Source: Macquaria australasica (lineage: Eukaryota; Chordata; Actinopteri; Centrarchiformes; Percichthyidae). Taken from it: a stretch of DNA of 64,000 nt. Under the pieces are notes generated by a model. The model did no database searches and was not told where the DNA came from. It worked only from the letters and a program-made list of their open reading frames with translations. Both the position numbers and the translations under genes were made by a program. Of the stretch, positions 49,613 through 62,909 are shown one piece after another (within the stretch, counting starts at the first letter, position 1; every line of letters begins with the position of its first letter). Location: positions 868,001-932,000 of the forward strand of contig SEMN01000092.1 of assembly GCA_005408345.1 (NCBI GenBank), written 5' to 3'.

Positions 49613-52600
49613 GTCGTGTTTACGCTTCAGTTATTGTAGAGACTTCCCAAAATGCCAAAAAGTCCTCCAAATTAAAAGGCAAAATATGTTGTTTGTCCAT
49701 GCCCTCTAACACATAGAAGTGTTTTCTGATCTGACACCTCCTTAGTAAGGTTTAGAGAAAGATTGTGGGTTACAATTACTACTTCGCTAAGGTTAGGGGA
49801 GCTTCGTCACAATGGTGACAATAATAAATATATGGTTAAAGTCATGGAACAATCGTGATCATGTTTTAATAAAACCAACATTGACTTTTGGTAGGAAGTG
49901 GGAAACAAACTGCAGTCTCCCATGTTAAAGTCAGATATGTTGTTGACTCATCCATCCAAATCAATCCAGCCACCCCCCCAACCTCCTCTCTACACAGACT
50001 TTGTCGCTCTATAAAAACTTCACCTCAGTTCCTCCTTTTCTCCCGTCATGATTACTACAGCTGCTACAGGGCTTTTTCACTTGAACAGAAACAGATGTCG
50101 TTTTGGGGCACTTACTGAAACAACTGATGCTGTCGTTCTTCTTGGGAGGAACCTACAGGATTACACTCACCTCCTTTCTATAAAGCTGTAATGGTTAAAA
50201 TGAAACTCCAGTCTAAAATCATGGGTTTTACACAAATCTCAACATATTCAAGAAATTACAAAATTGTGAGGGAGGAAAATCCTTCAAAAAGAAACCATTT
50301 CCAAATCTATATTTTGTCATTTTAAAACATTTAATTGTTGTTAATGATAATAACATTTCCACCTTGTTATCTATTATTTCAAATGATGTTTACTAAACTT
50401 AATGCATTTAAACTTAGCATGTGATAACTCACTACATGCATGACTTGTGTCCCCATGCTTTTATCACATGAGGGGTTAATAACTATAATAACTTAAAACT
50501 CTGTTATTGTAAACCCTGTTAGCTTGTGCTACAGCTGAACGAACATACTTAAACACTTTTCACAACAACTCAGCTGTGGACCTGCGTTGTTTGTGCGTTC
50601 AACAGGAAATCTCAAAGAACTCATCTGCTAAAAGCACACAATGTGTGCATACCGGTGTGTGTGTGTGTGTGTGCGCGCCTGTGGTGCCTTCTGCATGCCA
50701 AGGCTTCAGAAGCTACCTGTTCTCCCAGAACAATTAAGACAAGCCTCTTTACAGTATCTCCGCTCCAATTAATTTTAATATTTAAACAGCCATGCAGAGA
50801 CTTCTGAACCCACTAACGCAAGATTAGAGTAAACTCAATTAAATATTGATGGCCATAAATAAACATTCTAATTTGGGGAGCTGCCATGGTGTGCAGTAAA
50901 TCAAGAGAAAAAAATGGTTTCAGCTGAAATGCTATGCTTATTAGCTGAGCAAATGTTGAACTGGGGGCGTCAGGAGAGGAGGTGAGAGGAAGGACGGAGG
51001 ATTAATGTGGAAGGACGTTGCAGGGGGCAAGTGGGAAGGAAAACAAGGGGTGATCTTGCAGACGTTTCTGTCCTTAGGTGTATTTGGAGATGTACACATG
51101 ACTACCTTTTCTACAAAATACCAATCAGGATTAAACTCTAGCTTAGTTTAAAGCTACAATCCATTAGTTTTGACACGTCTTAACTGCGAGTTTTTAACAG
51201 CAAAAGATAATGGAGATTATGTGTTTGATGTGATTTTTCACCGTGTTCTTTGTTAGTATGCAGTGATACAACAAACCAGCTAATGTGTATATGATTTACT
51301 GCAATTATAAAGCTGGATGGCATAGGTGCAAAACCCTTTTTAATGTTTGTAACTGAAAAGGAAGGAAAGAAATTACTACTCTTCACAAAGATTAAGTAAA
51401 AATGCAACTTTTCGATTTCAACTTCAAGGACATTTTCAAATATCTTTCACCACTCTATGGCAGATTGCACTATGGCCATGCATTTCATGAAAGCTTCTTA
51501 CATTTGCTCCCCTATTATAGCACCCTGGTATCTAGTAGGTCTTTCTTGTTAAACAGATGCATGGGAAGAAATGTACCATACATTACTGGGGGCAGCAAAC
51601 AGCATTTTGTGTAGAATAATATTAATAAAAAACTGGGTAGTTAGCAGCCACCAAAGCTAAGACAAAGAAATATACAAAGTGAAACCTACATCAACTCAGA
51701 TTTCTTCAACAGAAAACCAAGGAAGTGACACGTTCACACAAAATGCAGTGAGAAATACACCAAAGCAACGGGCATCTAGCACCAATGATGCTGCTAAAAA
51801 TAAGATTGCAGCTGAGAGATTTTTTTCTTTGCAATTGCTTTGTGGTTCTTTTCAGCCAAGCAGGTCTGTAACACAATATACAGTAATGATGTCAGTGTCT
51901 GTGGAGGGTGATGTACAGACAATCTGACCTGAACTGTTAGAGGATTTAACAGCAGAACTCCAGCCTCATATTCAAGCTTCATTGACCTGCAGAGCGCCAC
52001 TGTAGTGAAGGTTTATCACAGAAAAGTCTTCTGTGACATTATAATATCCCCCTCCTTCATCCTTCCAGCACCACAGAATAATTTTGTTTTATCTAAAAAG
52101 GCTGGAAGATGTTACCGAACATCCTGACAGAAAACAAGTCCTTGAGAGGCTGTCCACGTGCGTGGCTCTGACTGACAGTGAATCATTCATGGAGCGCAGG
52201 AAACATGATGAGAGCTTGATTAAGGACAGGGAGAGATGGGCTCCAATGTTAAATCAGTCCAGACTGAGGGCTGATTAGACAAGAACTTTTACATTAAAAA
52301 AAAGCTGGAGGAGCTGAAAAATCTTCTATCAGACAGGTCGGCGAATCCAACTTATCTCCACTAAATTGGTAACTTTTTAAATGGTGAAGGTCATAACATG
52401 CACATATTAATATGCTAGGGCCCTGAACATAATTTAACTACAAAACTACACAAACTTGTAAAGATGATTTCTCATCATTGCCCATATTAAGTTTTTTGCA
52501 GTGTTACGTTTATGCAACCTGTTATCACAGCTGTGCCACCTACATGCAAATGTAGAATCAAAGGCAAACACGTGTATGCACACACAGACAAACAGACATA

Positions 52601-54309
52601 CACACACACACGCACATTTACAGAGATTTTTCCTCTTCAAGCTCATGAATTCATAAGACAGTGTGTATGCTGAGCAGAGCAGACTAACATGACAGCCTCC
52701 TGACAGCTCCCGTACACAGGCAGCTTGCTCTGTGTTTTAGATATACAGTATATTTTGAAAGTTATTCCAGAGCGAGTGGGGGGGCAGAAACACCACATGA
52801 ATAAATAGAAATCAAACATTCAGAGGCGGTGGTTTTGGCACTTTATGCGTAGATATGGGGGAAGGTGTCAAGGGGTATGGCAACAGGGTTTGACAAGGGG
52901 GCCACGACGGGCAGCAGCCGCTGTCAGAGCGCCAGGTGGTGATGCGTGAACTGGGGGGGGGGGAATAGGAGACGTGACGAGGTGGATTCCTCTGCTGGTC
53001 GCTGGAGAGGACCAGAGGCTGTGGGAGGGGTCCCTTAACACACTGTCCACCTGTCAGAGCTCTGGCCAGCTTCACACACACTCGCAGGCATGATAGCAGA
53101 CATGTAAGCACCCCTTCATGTGGATGCAAAAAGACAAAATCATTAGACAGGCTGTGGTTAGAAAGCAGAGGGAAAACCACGACCAGTGAGTGGATATTAA
53201 GAAAAGTCACATTCAGACCATCTAAAAGCACACAGGAATTAAAAGGCCAAACATTTAGTGACATTGATCATCACCCAGCCAGATCCGGCCCACAGATAAG
53301 GCGCTTGAAATGAACTAGTTAATATAAATAAAAATTGTAAAGCTGATCACAAAGAAGGTTAGAGGCAATAGAAACTTACGTCATTGTTTTGCAAAAGCAC
53401 ATTGTTTTCCCCATACACGCTAAAACACCAAGCTGCCATTTTAAGATTTATCCACTCTGGAAAGCATTTTTATAAAAGTGCCATATTTGAGTGAGAAAAA
53501 CGCAGCAATAGCAAGAACGGAGGGCTGAAACAGAGAGAAAAATATGTGTTTTTAAATTGAACTGGCTTAAAGTGGACAGTTCAAACCTTGCTTACTCTCA
53601 CACATACACACACCTGGGGGTTTCAGAAACTGCTCTATGATTGGACAAGCACTTCTTTTGAAGCATCCTGATGCCTATAGCACGATTGATTTTTGTTCTC
53701 GTTCTTTGATTCAGTCATAAAGAGAAAAATAGATTTAATTCATTATCTTTCATCCAACATGCATGCTAGATGAAAGCGTACATGTCCTTGTATTCGTCCA
53801 ATTTGTGCTATCTTTCCCATTAATGTTTGTTCTTGTTCTCGGTACAGAATTAATTAGCTATAAACTGTATTCGGATGCAGTATGTTTACTAGATGAGAAG
53901 ATAGAATAAATTGTCAAACACACAACACTTTCAATGCTTTATACTTCATTTAATTTTTTATGGCAACTTCCTTTACTTCCTCACTTTATTTGTGACTAAT
54001 TTTGTCTCAATACACATTATAGTTACTATTTATGTTGGTGTATGTAGTCCTGTATTTTAGTTTTTTTCATGCTACATGTTAAAGTTTTTGTTAAGTTACT
54101 TATCTCAAGAAGTGTGTGGCTAATTATGTGGCCCCAATCCTACACTAGTTGACCAATCCTGTGATACATTATTAGTTTCAGTTTACAAAATATATACAAA
54201 ATTGGCTGCATGTTCAGATTACAAATCTAAAATGTCAATATTTACTCCACAAATCATGTAATGGCCCTCAAACTGTGAATATAAGCTTTTATGTTATGTG
54301 GTGTTGCTC

Positions 54310-54310
<1 letters not shown>

Positions 54311-54357
<47 letters not shown>
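54311..54357. repeat. (CT)n microsatellite
   Basis: About 22 CT units. Confidence 0.95.
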
Positions 54358-54360
<3 letters not shown>

Positions 54361-54619
54361 TGTCTCTTTGCAATTCCTGAGGGAAAAGCCGGACAGTGGG
54401 CAGAGTGTTTTTTGGAGCCGGCATGGGAAGCAAAGGCAAAAGGCAGAGAGAAGAGAGGGGAAAAAAAGCTTCCATTCACAGCCCCATAATACTCTATTCA
54501 TGAAGCCCCATGTGCTTTTATTATTTAAAGCATTCTCCCAGCACAGAGAGCTCCATCCTGTCTCATTGTGAGGCCATCATCTGAGGAGCTATTTCCACAG
54601 AAGCAAAAAATAGTCCTAT

Positions 54620-54745
54620 TTTTTGAAATACTGATTATCTAAAATGGGGCCGCGGGGGCCTCGATGGAAGGGAATACTGGATTCCACAGGCTTCCGCATC
54701 CCACTGGTGGATTATGGTGTTTTTTTCCCCTCCTAGCTCTCCTTT
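54620..54745. promoter_or_regulatory. candidate conserved non-coding element
   Basis: A repeat-free, mixed-composition stretch with a GC core (ggggccgcgggggcctcga) set in AT-rich DNA. It has no open frame of note. Regulatory use is a guess from its texture. Confidence 0.25.
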
Positions 54746-55599
54746 CCCTCATCCCAACTCTGCTTGATATCATTACACAAGCCTTGGATACCAACTGTCA
54801 GAAAATGCAGACTGTAATGCGTCACTTGTCAGCGTGAAAATATATAATTATGCTCATCTAACAAGTTTTCAAGGCCAAATGGAGGTAATATCTCTTGTGT
54901 GAAACAATAATCTTGCGATGCATCAGTGTAATTGAAATTCTTTTTTTGCTACATTTGCTTATTTGTCACCTTGCAGGAAATGTGCTGTGTTGACAGCTGA
55001 AGAAAAAAAAAAAGAATCGCAGAAAGGATGCCAGTAATTAGCTTCGTGTGGGTGGACTTGTAGATGATGCACACGGTTATGTGCGGTTTTGTGTGTGTTC
55101 CTTTCATTTGTATTACAGCGTATTGTCTTACCTGCCTGCATTGTTTGTTTGTTGAATGGTCTCCTCGTCTCATGTACCTTGACACCCAGGCCTATTGTTG
55201 CCACAATCAAATGACATGAAAGCCAGACTAATTGAACATGTATTGATGGAAACTAAGTGTTTTGACTCTCCCCTTTGGCAACCCTGGAGCTGACAGCTTC
55301 ATCGCCACACAGGAGGACGACACATTTTAGATGTGCGTTGAGAGACACGTCTAGAGAGAAAGACAGACAGGGATCTCTGCAGAAAGAGGTGAACACAGAG
55401 CTCAGACAGAGACAAAAACAGACATGTACTGTAAGAGAAAGAACTGAAAGGATTAACTGCTACCTGCCACATGTACTGTATGTGTGCAATCAGGATGATG
55501 GTGCTAAATACTGGCAATCAGCGCAGATTCATCTGAGCCTTCTTTTCCTGCCAAGGAAGGCAGCACACTGTAATTATGTAGGCATCAGCCTCCACGACA

Positions 55600-55740
55600 G
55601 CCACCCGCGCTAGTTGTAATTTCGCCCAATTTACGTTAGAAGGCTTCAAAGGGCCTATAATTTGAATCCCTTCAGCTTTATGGTAATGTGTTAGCATTGA
55701 CTGTCGCACCTTTGTGCTCACTATAAAATGAACACATGTG
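55600..55740. promoter_or_regulatory. candidate conserved non-coding element
   Basis: Repeat-free sequence with balanced composition and many short motifs (TTTAC, TAATTT, CTTTAT), unlike the simple repeats around it. Regulatory use is inference only. Confidence 0.25.
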
Positions 55741-57339
55741 CTGAAAGATGTTCTGGAGGGAGTTCTTTTAGCGAGGAGAAGACAGCCATGTTGACTTCGG
55801 GGAAGTAGCAGCATTAACAGAGAGATTGACGGCTCTTTTACACCTGTAGTTCAGTTAATTTGTTCCAGACCAAGGAAAAAAAAAAAAGATGTTCACACTG
55901 GCTTTTTACAAACGAACCAAGAGCTGTAAACATGGAGTCATACTGACTGACAGGTAACTCATTGATTAGACAGTTACATTGTCAGCACTGCATGCACTCA
56001 CGTGGACAAATCAAATTCTGGTGACTGACAGCAGGTCATGCTGCACTTTACTGCTCCTTATGAGTTCATTTATCTTCTCTGGTGTTTACAACAAGCTCAC
56101 AAAGAAATAAGTGATTGTGAGCTTTATTAGTCAAGACTGTTATTGGACCTCATGTATCATAAATAGTGACAAACAGACAGAAACAGGACAAAAAAGAGAC
56201 TATTTTTCCACAATATTACAGGAAGAGAGTAAGGCCTACTGTGTGGTTGCTACAATAATTTTAACTCCTTTCACTGACTTTTTATTGGAGAACTGCTAAA
56301 GAGTCTCAGCACACCTCTGATATAACACCTTTTCTCTTTCTGATTGATCAGGGAAACTCACTTGCACTTGTGTGGATGCACAGATTCGTTGACTTGGTTA
56401 CAAAATTATCTTTTACAACTATAGGCTCTACATTGCTGATACATTGATCGCTTTCTTAGCAGTTCACTAATAGCAGATGCATTTAACAGCAGTTTAGCTT
56501 TCCAATGTATGTTAAAGTCACTTTGATACCCTCACACAGTCCTGTGGTTGATCTGACCACACCAGGGAGTAGACGCAGATCCTCCTCTTCAGGCGGTCTT
56601 GGTCCGGTTATTTAGTCCACACCAGAGTTTGATAAAAACCAAAAAGGTGAGGTGTGAAAGCAGAGAGAGGTGTAGGCAGGTTCTGGACACACGTATATAC
56701 ACACAAATGATGACATGAATCCTATGCAACCTCTGTTCTAACGCTTTTCTGTCCATATGGACAATTACAGGGTATTAAAAGCAGTGACAACACCAGAAAA
56801 CTATTGGTTAATTTCTGGAGAGGTCATAGATCAATATAGATCAGTCAGTGACATCTAAAAGCTCTTCTTTGAATTCCACACAATGTGTTTCAAACATGAA
56901 ACGAAACAGCCAGTCGGTGAAAGGGAAAAAAACAAGCTGTTGGGGTCAAAGGTTGCTGTGCTGTCTGACCAGGATTAATAACAAGGCTACTTTGCCTTCT
57001 CTCATACTCTCTGCTCTTTCTCTTGTCTTTCCTCTCGCCTCCCCCACCCCTCCTCCTGCTCTGTCTCTTCCTCCTCTCTAAGGGCTTCTTAATGACTAAC
57101 CTGTCAGGATTAGCATCTCTCCCTATTTCACACTGTGGTATCCAGCTTCCTCCTCATCTTCTAATGAACAGCCCCGGCTCCAAGGACAGAGCAGACAGGG
57201 GTGAAGACAGATGAAAAACTCAAAAGCACACATCACTGCCGAGCTTCACATTTCAGGACTCCACACCACCCGTGTCGAGCCAAGCCGGCTCTTTTCCACT
57301 CATCTCGCCCTCTTTTAACGTCCTCTGTCATCCCGGCTT

Positions 57340-57470
57340 CCGGTGGTTAGGACAGCTTAATTAATCACAGTACAGCTCTAATGAATTGACCAGCCGGGGT
57401 GTATTGATCCCTGGGGTATCAACGGCTCGCCTTTGTGAAGTCTAATACCCTCCTCTGAGCTCAGAGATCA
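57340..57470. promoter_or_regulatory. candidate conserved non-coding element
   Basis: A stretch with homeodomain-like cores (TTAATTAATCA, TAATGAATT) beside GC-richer blocks (accagccggggtg, atcaacggctcgcc). The texture resembles developmental enhancers, but conservation is untested. Confidence 0.25.
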
Positions 57471-57719
57471 AACATCTTGAGAAAGAGTAGGCAGGAATAT
57501 CACACTGAAACCTTTTTTTTTTTGAAGAGAGGGAGGAGGTCAGCTCAAAAGACACTGGCTGAAGCCACTTCAGCAAATATGTGCATTAGACAGAAAGCAA
57601 ATCCTCATCTTCATCCCCCCACACGCTCCCCTTCTCTCCTACTCTTGCCTCAGCTTGTGTTACATGTGTCACATTTATAGAAATAACATTCCTTTCATCA
57701 AGGGAATTAGTGTTATATT

Positions 57720-57950
57720 TCAGGTTGTCTTAAATCAGAAGAGGAGCTTACAGCTTATTAAAGTGTCGTCACGGCACCACCACTAAGGATGCTGGGGGAT
57801 TTGGCAGCCTTCTTCAAGACTGGATCGCTCAGATCTTTTTCTGGGCCGAGGTTAGATTAGGCATTGATCTGAAAGGCTAATTTGATGCCACATTACAGCT
57901 GTGAAATTACAGCACTGTACGCCTCCCATTTAGGAATATGAGCTGGACAA
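57720..57950. promoter_or_regulatory. candidate conserved non-coding element
   Basis: A 230-bp repeat-free block of even composition (about 45% GC) with repeated TTA/TAA cores and a palindromic patch (ttacagctgtgaaattacag). It has stops in all frames, so it is non-coding. It looks like the gene-desert elements seen downstream of developmental regulators; inference only. Confidence 0.3.
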
Positions 57951-58499
57951 CTCCCTCTCCACTTCTCAGAAATCAGTTATGTAAATTTACGCTGAGTAGC
58001 AGCAAAAGCTCGGCCATATACAGTTAAAGCACCAAAATGGAGGAGCAGCCGAAGAATTCAATTATTAGTTGCCAAATGTTAATCTAAAACATGATCCACA
58101 CCTTTGTCCACACTGCATGCTCCTATTTTGTACTCCATTAGGTCACATTAAAAGACACGCAGGTAATCGCTTCCAGTGTATAACACTCCATACAGAGGCC
58201 CAAACAATGTGTTAATCAGTGTGTTCAGTAGGTTTGGTAAAACTAGAATTACCTGCTGCTACAGTAACGCTCAGGTAACGCTCTCTTCACCTGTTGATTA
58301 TTGCTCTTTTACCAAGTTCCTGCCCACTGGGAAATTTAAACCAAACAAACAACCTCTTTGTTTTTCACCTACAAACTTTGCTGATGAGGAATTCATTTAG
58401 CTGATTGGCTGCATATATTCTTTTTTTTCTACAACATTACGACCACAACATGGTCTTCTTTAAGTGTCTTTTTGTGCAGTAGTTTGTGGAATTATTTTG

Positions 58500-58960
58500 T
58501 CCTTGTTTTGTAGACCACCAAACCGGACACTCTCCTCCTCCCCGGCTGCGCCTTGAGATCCTGTCCATGAATATCACAAACAGAATCGGAGACAAGGGGA
58601 GTCCAACACCCACTGAGAACTTTGACTTTGTGCCGAGAATGCGGACACAGCTCTCACTTTGGTTATATAGGGACCGGATGGCTTGTAGCAGCGACCCTGG
58701 TACCACATACTCCCTCAGTACCCCCCACAGGACCCCCCGGGAGACACGGTTGAAAAGCCTTCTCCAAGTTGACAAAACACATGTAGACTGGATGGGCAAA
58801 CTCCCACGAACCCCCCAGCAGCCAGCAGGTAAAGAGCTGGTCCACTGTGCCACGACCAGGACAGAATCTGCATTGCTCCTCCTGGATTTGAGGTTCGACA
58901 ATCGGTCGGAGTCTCCTTTCCAGCACCCTGGAATAAACTTTCTGTGGATGGTTTACCACT
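58500..58960 (-). pseudogene. decayed LINE reverse-transcriptase fragment
   Basis: On the minus strand, fragments of a non-LTR retrotransposon reverse transcriptase are recognisable: KVYSRVLERRLRPIVEPQIQ, GRGTVDQLFT, CFVNLEKAF, RGVLWGVLREY, RSLYNQSESCVRILGTKSK and LSPILFVIFMDRISRRSRG. The first part (about 58960-58770) and the second part (about 58775-58540) lie in different frames, so there is a frameshift. The catalytic Asp of the usual F-x-D-L-x-K-A-F motif is Asn here, the residues before LSPILF are partly deleted, and the YADD box and both ends of the element are missing. It cannot be active. The family (L2-like, Rex/Babar or another) is not resolved. Confidence 0.85.
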
Positions 58961-59587
58961 TTTTAATAGGGAACACATTATAAAGGGCTAATAAATAAAA
59001 ACTAATGGCTTTGTTGCCTAATAGATGAGTAATAAGCCATTAATAACAATTTTGGGGGTTGCTAGGTTGTAACTAGTGTATGTCCTTCTCCAGCACAACA
59101 TGTTTTGTCTTTTTAACTCTCTTTAATTCTTGAGAAAGACCCTCCATGGGCAGTTTGAGCACTTACTTACCAAAATCTATGTATTGACTTTTCTTTAACA
59201 TTTACAAGTGCTTGATCTATAAAGAATTAATACATTATTTCTTTCAACAAAACCACCATGCCTTTTGAATCAATACACGCATTTCATTAAAAAAACTCAA
59301 ATTGTATAGTTGTGTAGGTGTGTCCACCCTGTCTTTGCCTTGTATTTTGTGTTCCTGGCTTTCTATTTCTCTGCACGGTTGTGTTAAAGTACACTGTTAC
59401 TGAGCGAGTGACTGCCCGGCTGGAGATGCCAGCAGATTTAAATGGAGGGGACACTCTCTCTGTCTCTGATCCACACACCACAGAGCACCCGTACAATGGA
59501 GTTAGTCAGTGAAGTCTATCTGCCATAAACTAAATCCCTCTCACTCTCTGCAACTCCCTCCATCCCCTCTCAACTGCCCTGTCCCCC

Positions 59588-59636
59588 TTCTCTCTCTCTC
59601 TCTCTCTCTCTCTGTCTGTCACACACACACACACAC
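59588..59636. repeat. (CT)n and (CA)n compound microsatellite
   Basis: About 12 CT units, a short gtctgtc bridge and about 8 CA units. A second short CA run follows at 59649-59662. Confidence 0.9.
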
Positions 59637-59764
59637 TACAGATCTGCACACACACACACACAGACACACACACAATGAAATGCTCTTTAACTTTGCTGAA
59701 TGCCCAAGCGTAACAACCACCCTCCCCTCTCCCCTCTTCCTATCCCTCTCTCATGCTCTCATGC

Positions 59765-59855
59765 TGATGCATTGCGTGGGATTATGCGCGAAGGCTGTGC
59801 GCTGTGCTGCCGTCCCCCTGCCGCGCTGGGCCGTGTGCCGCCGGCCCGTGTCTGC
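59765..59855. other. short GC- and CpG-rich patch
   Basis: About 90 bp with many CpG and GC-rich words (gcgtggg, tgcgcg, ccgtcccc, gccgcgctgggccgtg, gccgccggcccg) within AT-rich intergenic DNA. It is too short for a classical CpG island. It could be an enhancer core or an unrecognised first exon. Confidence 0.4.
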
Positions 59856-62192
59856 ATGGCTGACTGTATTAAACATAAGCAGCTTTACTTGATAGGGCTC
59901 TATCCAGCTTTAATTACCACAAACTCACAAAGTCTGTGGACAGCACTCCTCGCTCCCACCACTCTGCAGAACAAACATGGCAAAAGCCACTCGTCTGTGA
60001 TTCTGTGAACAGAGGAATAAGAGCAGAGAGAGAGAGAGAGAGATGATGGTGATGATGATAACATATGCAATTTCACATATGCATTCATATTCACCATGAT
60101 TACAATCATCAACTGTAATACAGACTATGATGATGATGATTCATTATTGCAGTCATTGTAACAGTGGTGCTGCCTGAAGGTAAGGGTAACCTGGATTTGT
60201 TCATTGCATCTGCAATGTAAATACTGAATCTCCTATTGTGCGCACAGGATGTTACAGCAGCAACAGACTCTGTAATATACAGCAGAACTGAATAACTCTC
60301 GGCAGCCAAATTGAATTTGTTTCAGCGTTCTGGAAGTTGGGATTTTGACCACATAGGACAAAAAAGAGTGTAAGCATAATTTGACAACATTTCACGGTGA
60401 GTTTAGTCAAATTTTCTCCAACTGACAGCCAAGCCTGGATCTACCAACAGGGTGTCCTGGGTGCTGAGCAGAAAGCAAGCATTTCAGTTGATGCAGGTGG
60501 AAAAAGAAGTAGGCTAATCTAGCATTACGAAACACCCTCAGTTATAACTGTCATTAAAACAAAGCTCATGTCAGAGGCCCTGCTCACTCACACAGGTGTT
60601 TTTAATTATTCTGCTTGATTAGGCCTCTGCTCAGGTTGAAGTTGGGCGGAGCTGTGCTGGGAATTGACCCTTTGCTAAGCCCTGCCCCCTATCTACTATT
60701 GCTTTTATGCCTATCAAGCTTTATAATCTATGATAACTATGGCAGATTTACCACTCAGAATACGTGGTTATTTTTAGTCCTTGATTTCCACAAGTGAACA
60801 CAAAAATAAGGACGTTTAGTATAGAAATACATAAAATATTTGGACAAGCAACACAGTGGTTAGTAATTTTAAACAATATGTTGCACTTTTGCATGAGAAA
60901 CGACTTTGAGGAGCAAGCGTAGTCTGTGCATTCCCACACTGTCCTGAGAAGAGGTCTAATCAGGCAAAGTGAAAACACCTGTGTGGGTGTGCCATGAACG
61001 TGAAGGGCCTTTAAGAAAAACTAATAGCTTTGATTGGCCTGTTGAATAATATGGGGCTGGTCTACCAAGAGTCTGAGGTGTCTAACTGGTTTATTTCACA
61101 CAGATCCAAGGTCAGTGTTTTACTCTGGGCTACTACTCAACAATGAATTGTGGAACATGTCCATTGAGCAGGGCTGGCAAAAGAAAACCTGAAAACTAAA
61201 ATGATGCAAGAGGCGTTACGTTACTACAGACACAGCAGAAACCAAAAGCTTTAGTTATAAAGCAAAGGAAGAGGAGTTATGATGCTGCCCACAGTAAATG
61301 TGAACTAAATGAGCCGCGGTAAAGTTAGCCAGAAAAATAGAGGCAGTAGTTGTAGCAAAGCTGGTCAGGGAGCTGGATTTTGAGGATATGATAACTCACT
61401 TTGCCAAAAACACAAGAGAAGGAGCTGCTTAAGGTAAGGATCAACTGTCTTTTTACAGTTTGTGGGTTTGTGTTACAAGTTATTGTAGCTGAAATGCATG
61501 GATGTGCTGGCATGTAGTTATCAGGTTGTATTTTGTCAGTGTTTCTCTCATTAATGGGTCACTTTTATAAGTGTATCATGAATGTCTAGTGATGTCTACT
61601 GTAGCTTCATATGATATTAATCTCCAACTGATATTATGTGTTGGTTATGTGACGTTGAAGTATCAGCAGACGTGTTTTGACACAGTGGGTGGCCCTTTGA
61701 CCTTAGACACCCAGGGGCCCCATGGAAGTCTTAATCCAGCCATGCTGACAGCCTGTCTGGCACTATCTGAATGTCCCTGTAAACCCACTTTTCAGAAAGA
61801 ATTAAGGGCATTTAAGTTTCGCCTCTGACAAGAAGACCAAGTTGACCATACACTGTAATTGCTCAAAGAGGACTTTAGGATGTCACAGTGCTGTGCCATA
61901 AATTAATTATCCTAAAGCGCTTAGTGAAAGTCATTATAATGGCTTACGCTGAAGGAGAGAGGGTGAATGGAGGTGAGTGTGCAGCCGTGAGTACAAGGGG
62001 GAAAAACTTGAGTGACTGTAAATTCATACAGTAGTTATGAGTCTCATCAAGGCAGCTTGACTGAGTTATGGCCTGCACTGAAAATGGTGTTTGTGTCCTG
62101 GCTGTGGCCTGCGCGGTGTCCCTGAATGCCTTAAGAAAGAGGACAGAGAACCAGAGACTTATTGTCTCATTTTATAGAGAAAGAATTACCCC

Positions 62193-62211
62193 CGTGTGTG
62201 TGTGTGTGTGT
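62193..62211. repeat. (GT)n microsatellite
   Basis: About nine GT units. Confidence 0.85.
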
Positions 62212-62893
62212 CGGTAGCCCTGCAGCCCCCTGGGATTGACCTGGCTGTCAATGGAAATCATCCATCTTTCCTCTTATATCCTCTGCCTCTCTTTTATTCA
62301 TCCTTTGGTCTTTTTCCACATAATATATCTCTTACTAGTACGTACATTATTGCCTAGATTGATCATTTAGCCCACTTAGAAGACATCTGCAGACAAAACT
62401 ACAAATGTAAACCCAACCTGTAGGAAAGAGTGCATCATTTGTATATAAAATATTCAACCTGAGATTCAGGTTAAAATCTGAGCTGGAAGAACACTTGTTC
62501 AGCGTGTACTTGCCAAGATCAAACCAGTGACTTGTCTGTTACACTGTCTCTATGATCACTTGACCGCGCTCTTCAGTTGAATTGTTGGGTGTCCTCTCCT
62601 CATGAGTAGCTCTAAGATGTTTCTGCTTTTCAAGGCTGTTTCCTTAATTTGACTTCATACAGAGGACTGTGGGGCCATGAGAGCGTTAGTGCTGTTTGAT
62701 GTAACAAGCTGACCTAATTACCCACTAACAAGTTACATCGAGGCACAGCTGAGTACCAACATCCACTCCAACATTATTGGTCCTGCTCACTCAACTCGGA
62801 GTCTGCTCTGTGATAGGCTGTTGCCAGGTTACGTCTGATTGCAATTAAATTCGTTTCAGTTCAGTTCAAAATTTTATTGCCTGATAAGGGAAA

Positions 62894-62909
62894 TTGGTTT
62901 GCAAACCAA
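62894..62909. repeat. perfect 16-bp palindrome
   Basis: ttggtttgcaaaccaa reads the same on both strands. It contains two forkhead-like GCAAAC cores and resembles a TTGG/CCAA NFI-type arrangement, though the spacing is not the standard one. Confidence 0.7.

Larger units (their letters stand above)
45265..58436. other. intergenic or intronic DNA without a recognised gene
   Basis: Apart from the separately listed repeats, fold-back element and candidate regulatory stretches, no coding exon could be supported. Open frames at 47602, 52084, 52812 (minus) and 55275 lack known domains and lack matching splice sites or partners. Confidence 0.55.

Noticed and set aside
52084..52278. Charged, protein-like open frame (LEDVTEHPDRK and onward) after an AG
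   Set aside because: There is no pyrimidine tract before it, no donor after it and no partner exon. I do not recognise the peptide.
59700..60008. 102-codon open frame through the CpG-rich patch
   Set aside because: It starts in low-complexity CT/CA sequence and has no recognised domain. GC-rich DNA lengthens chance frames.
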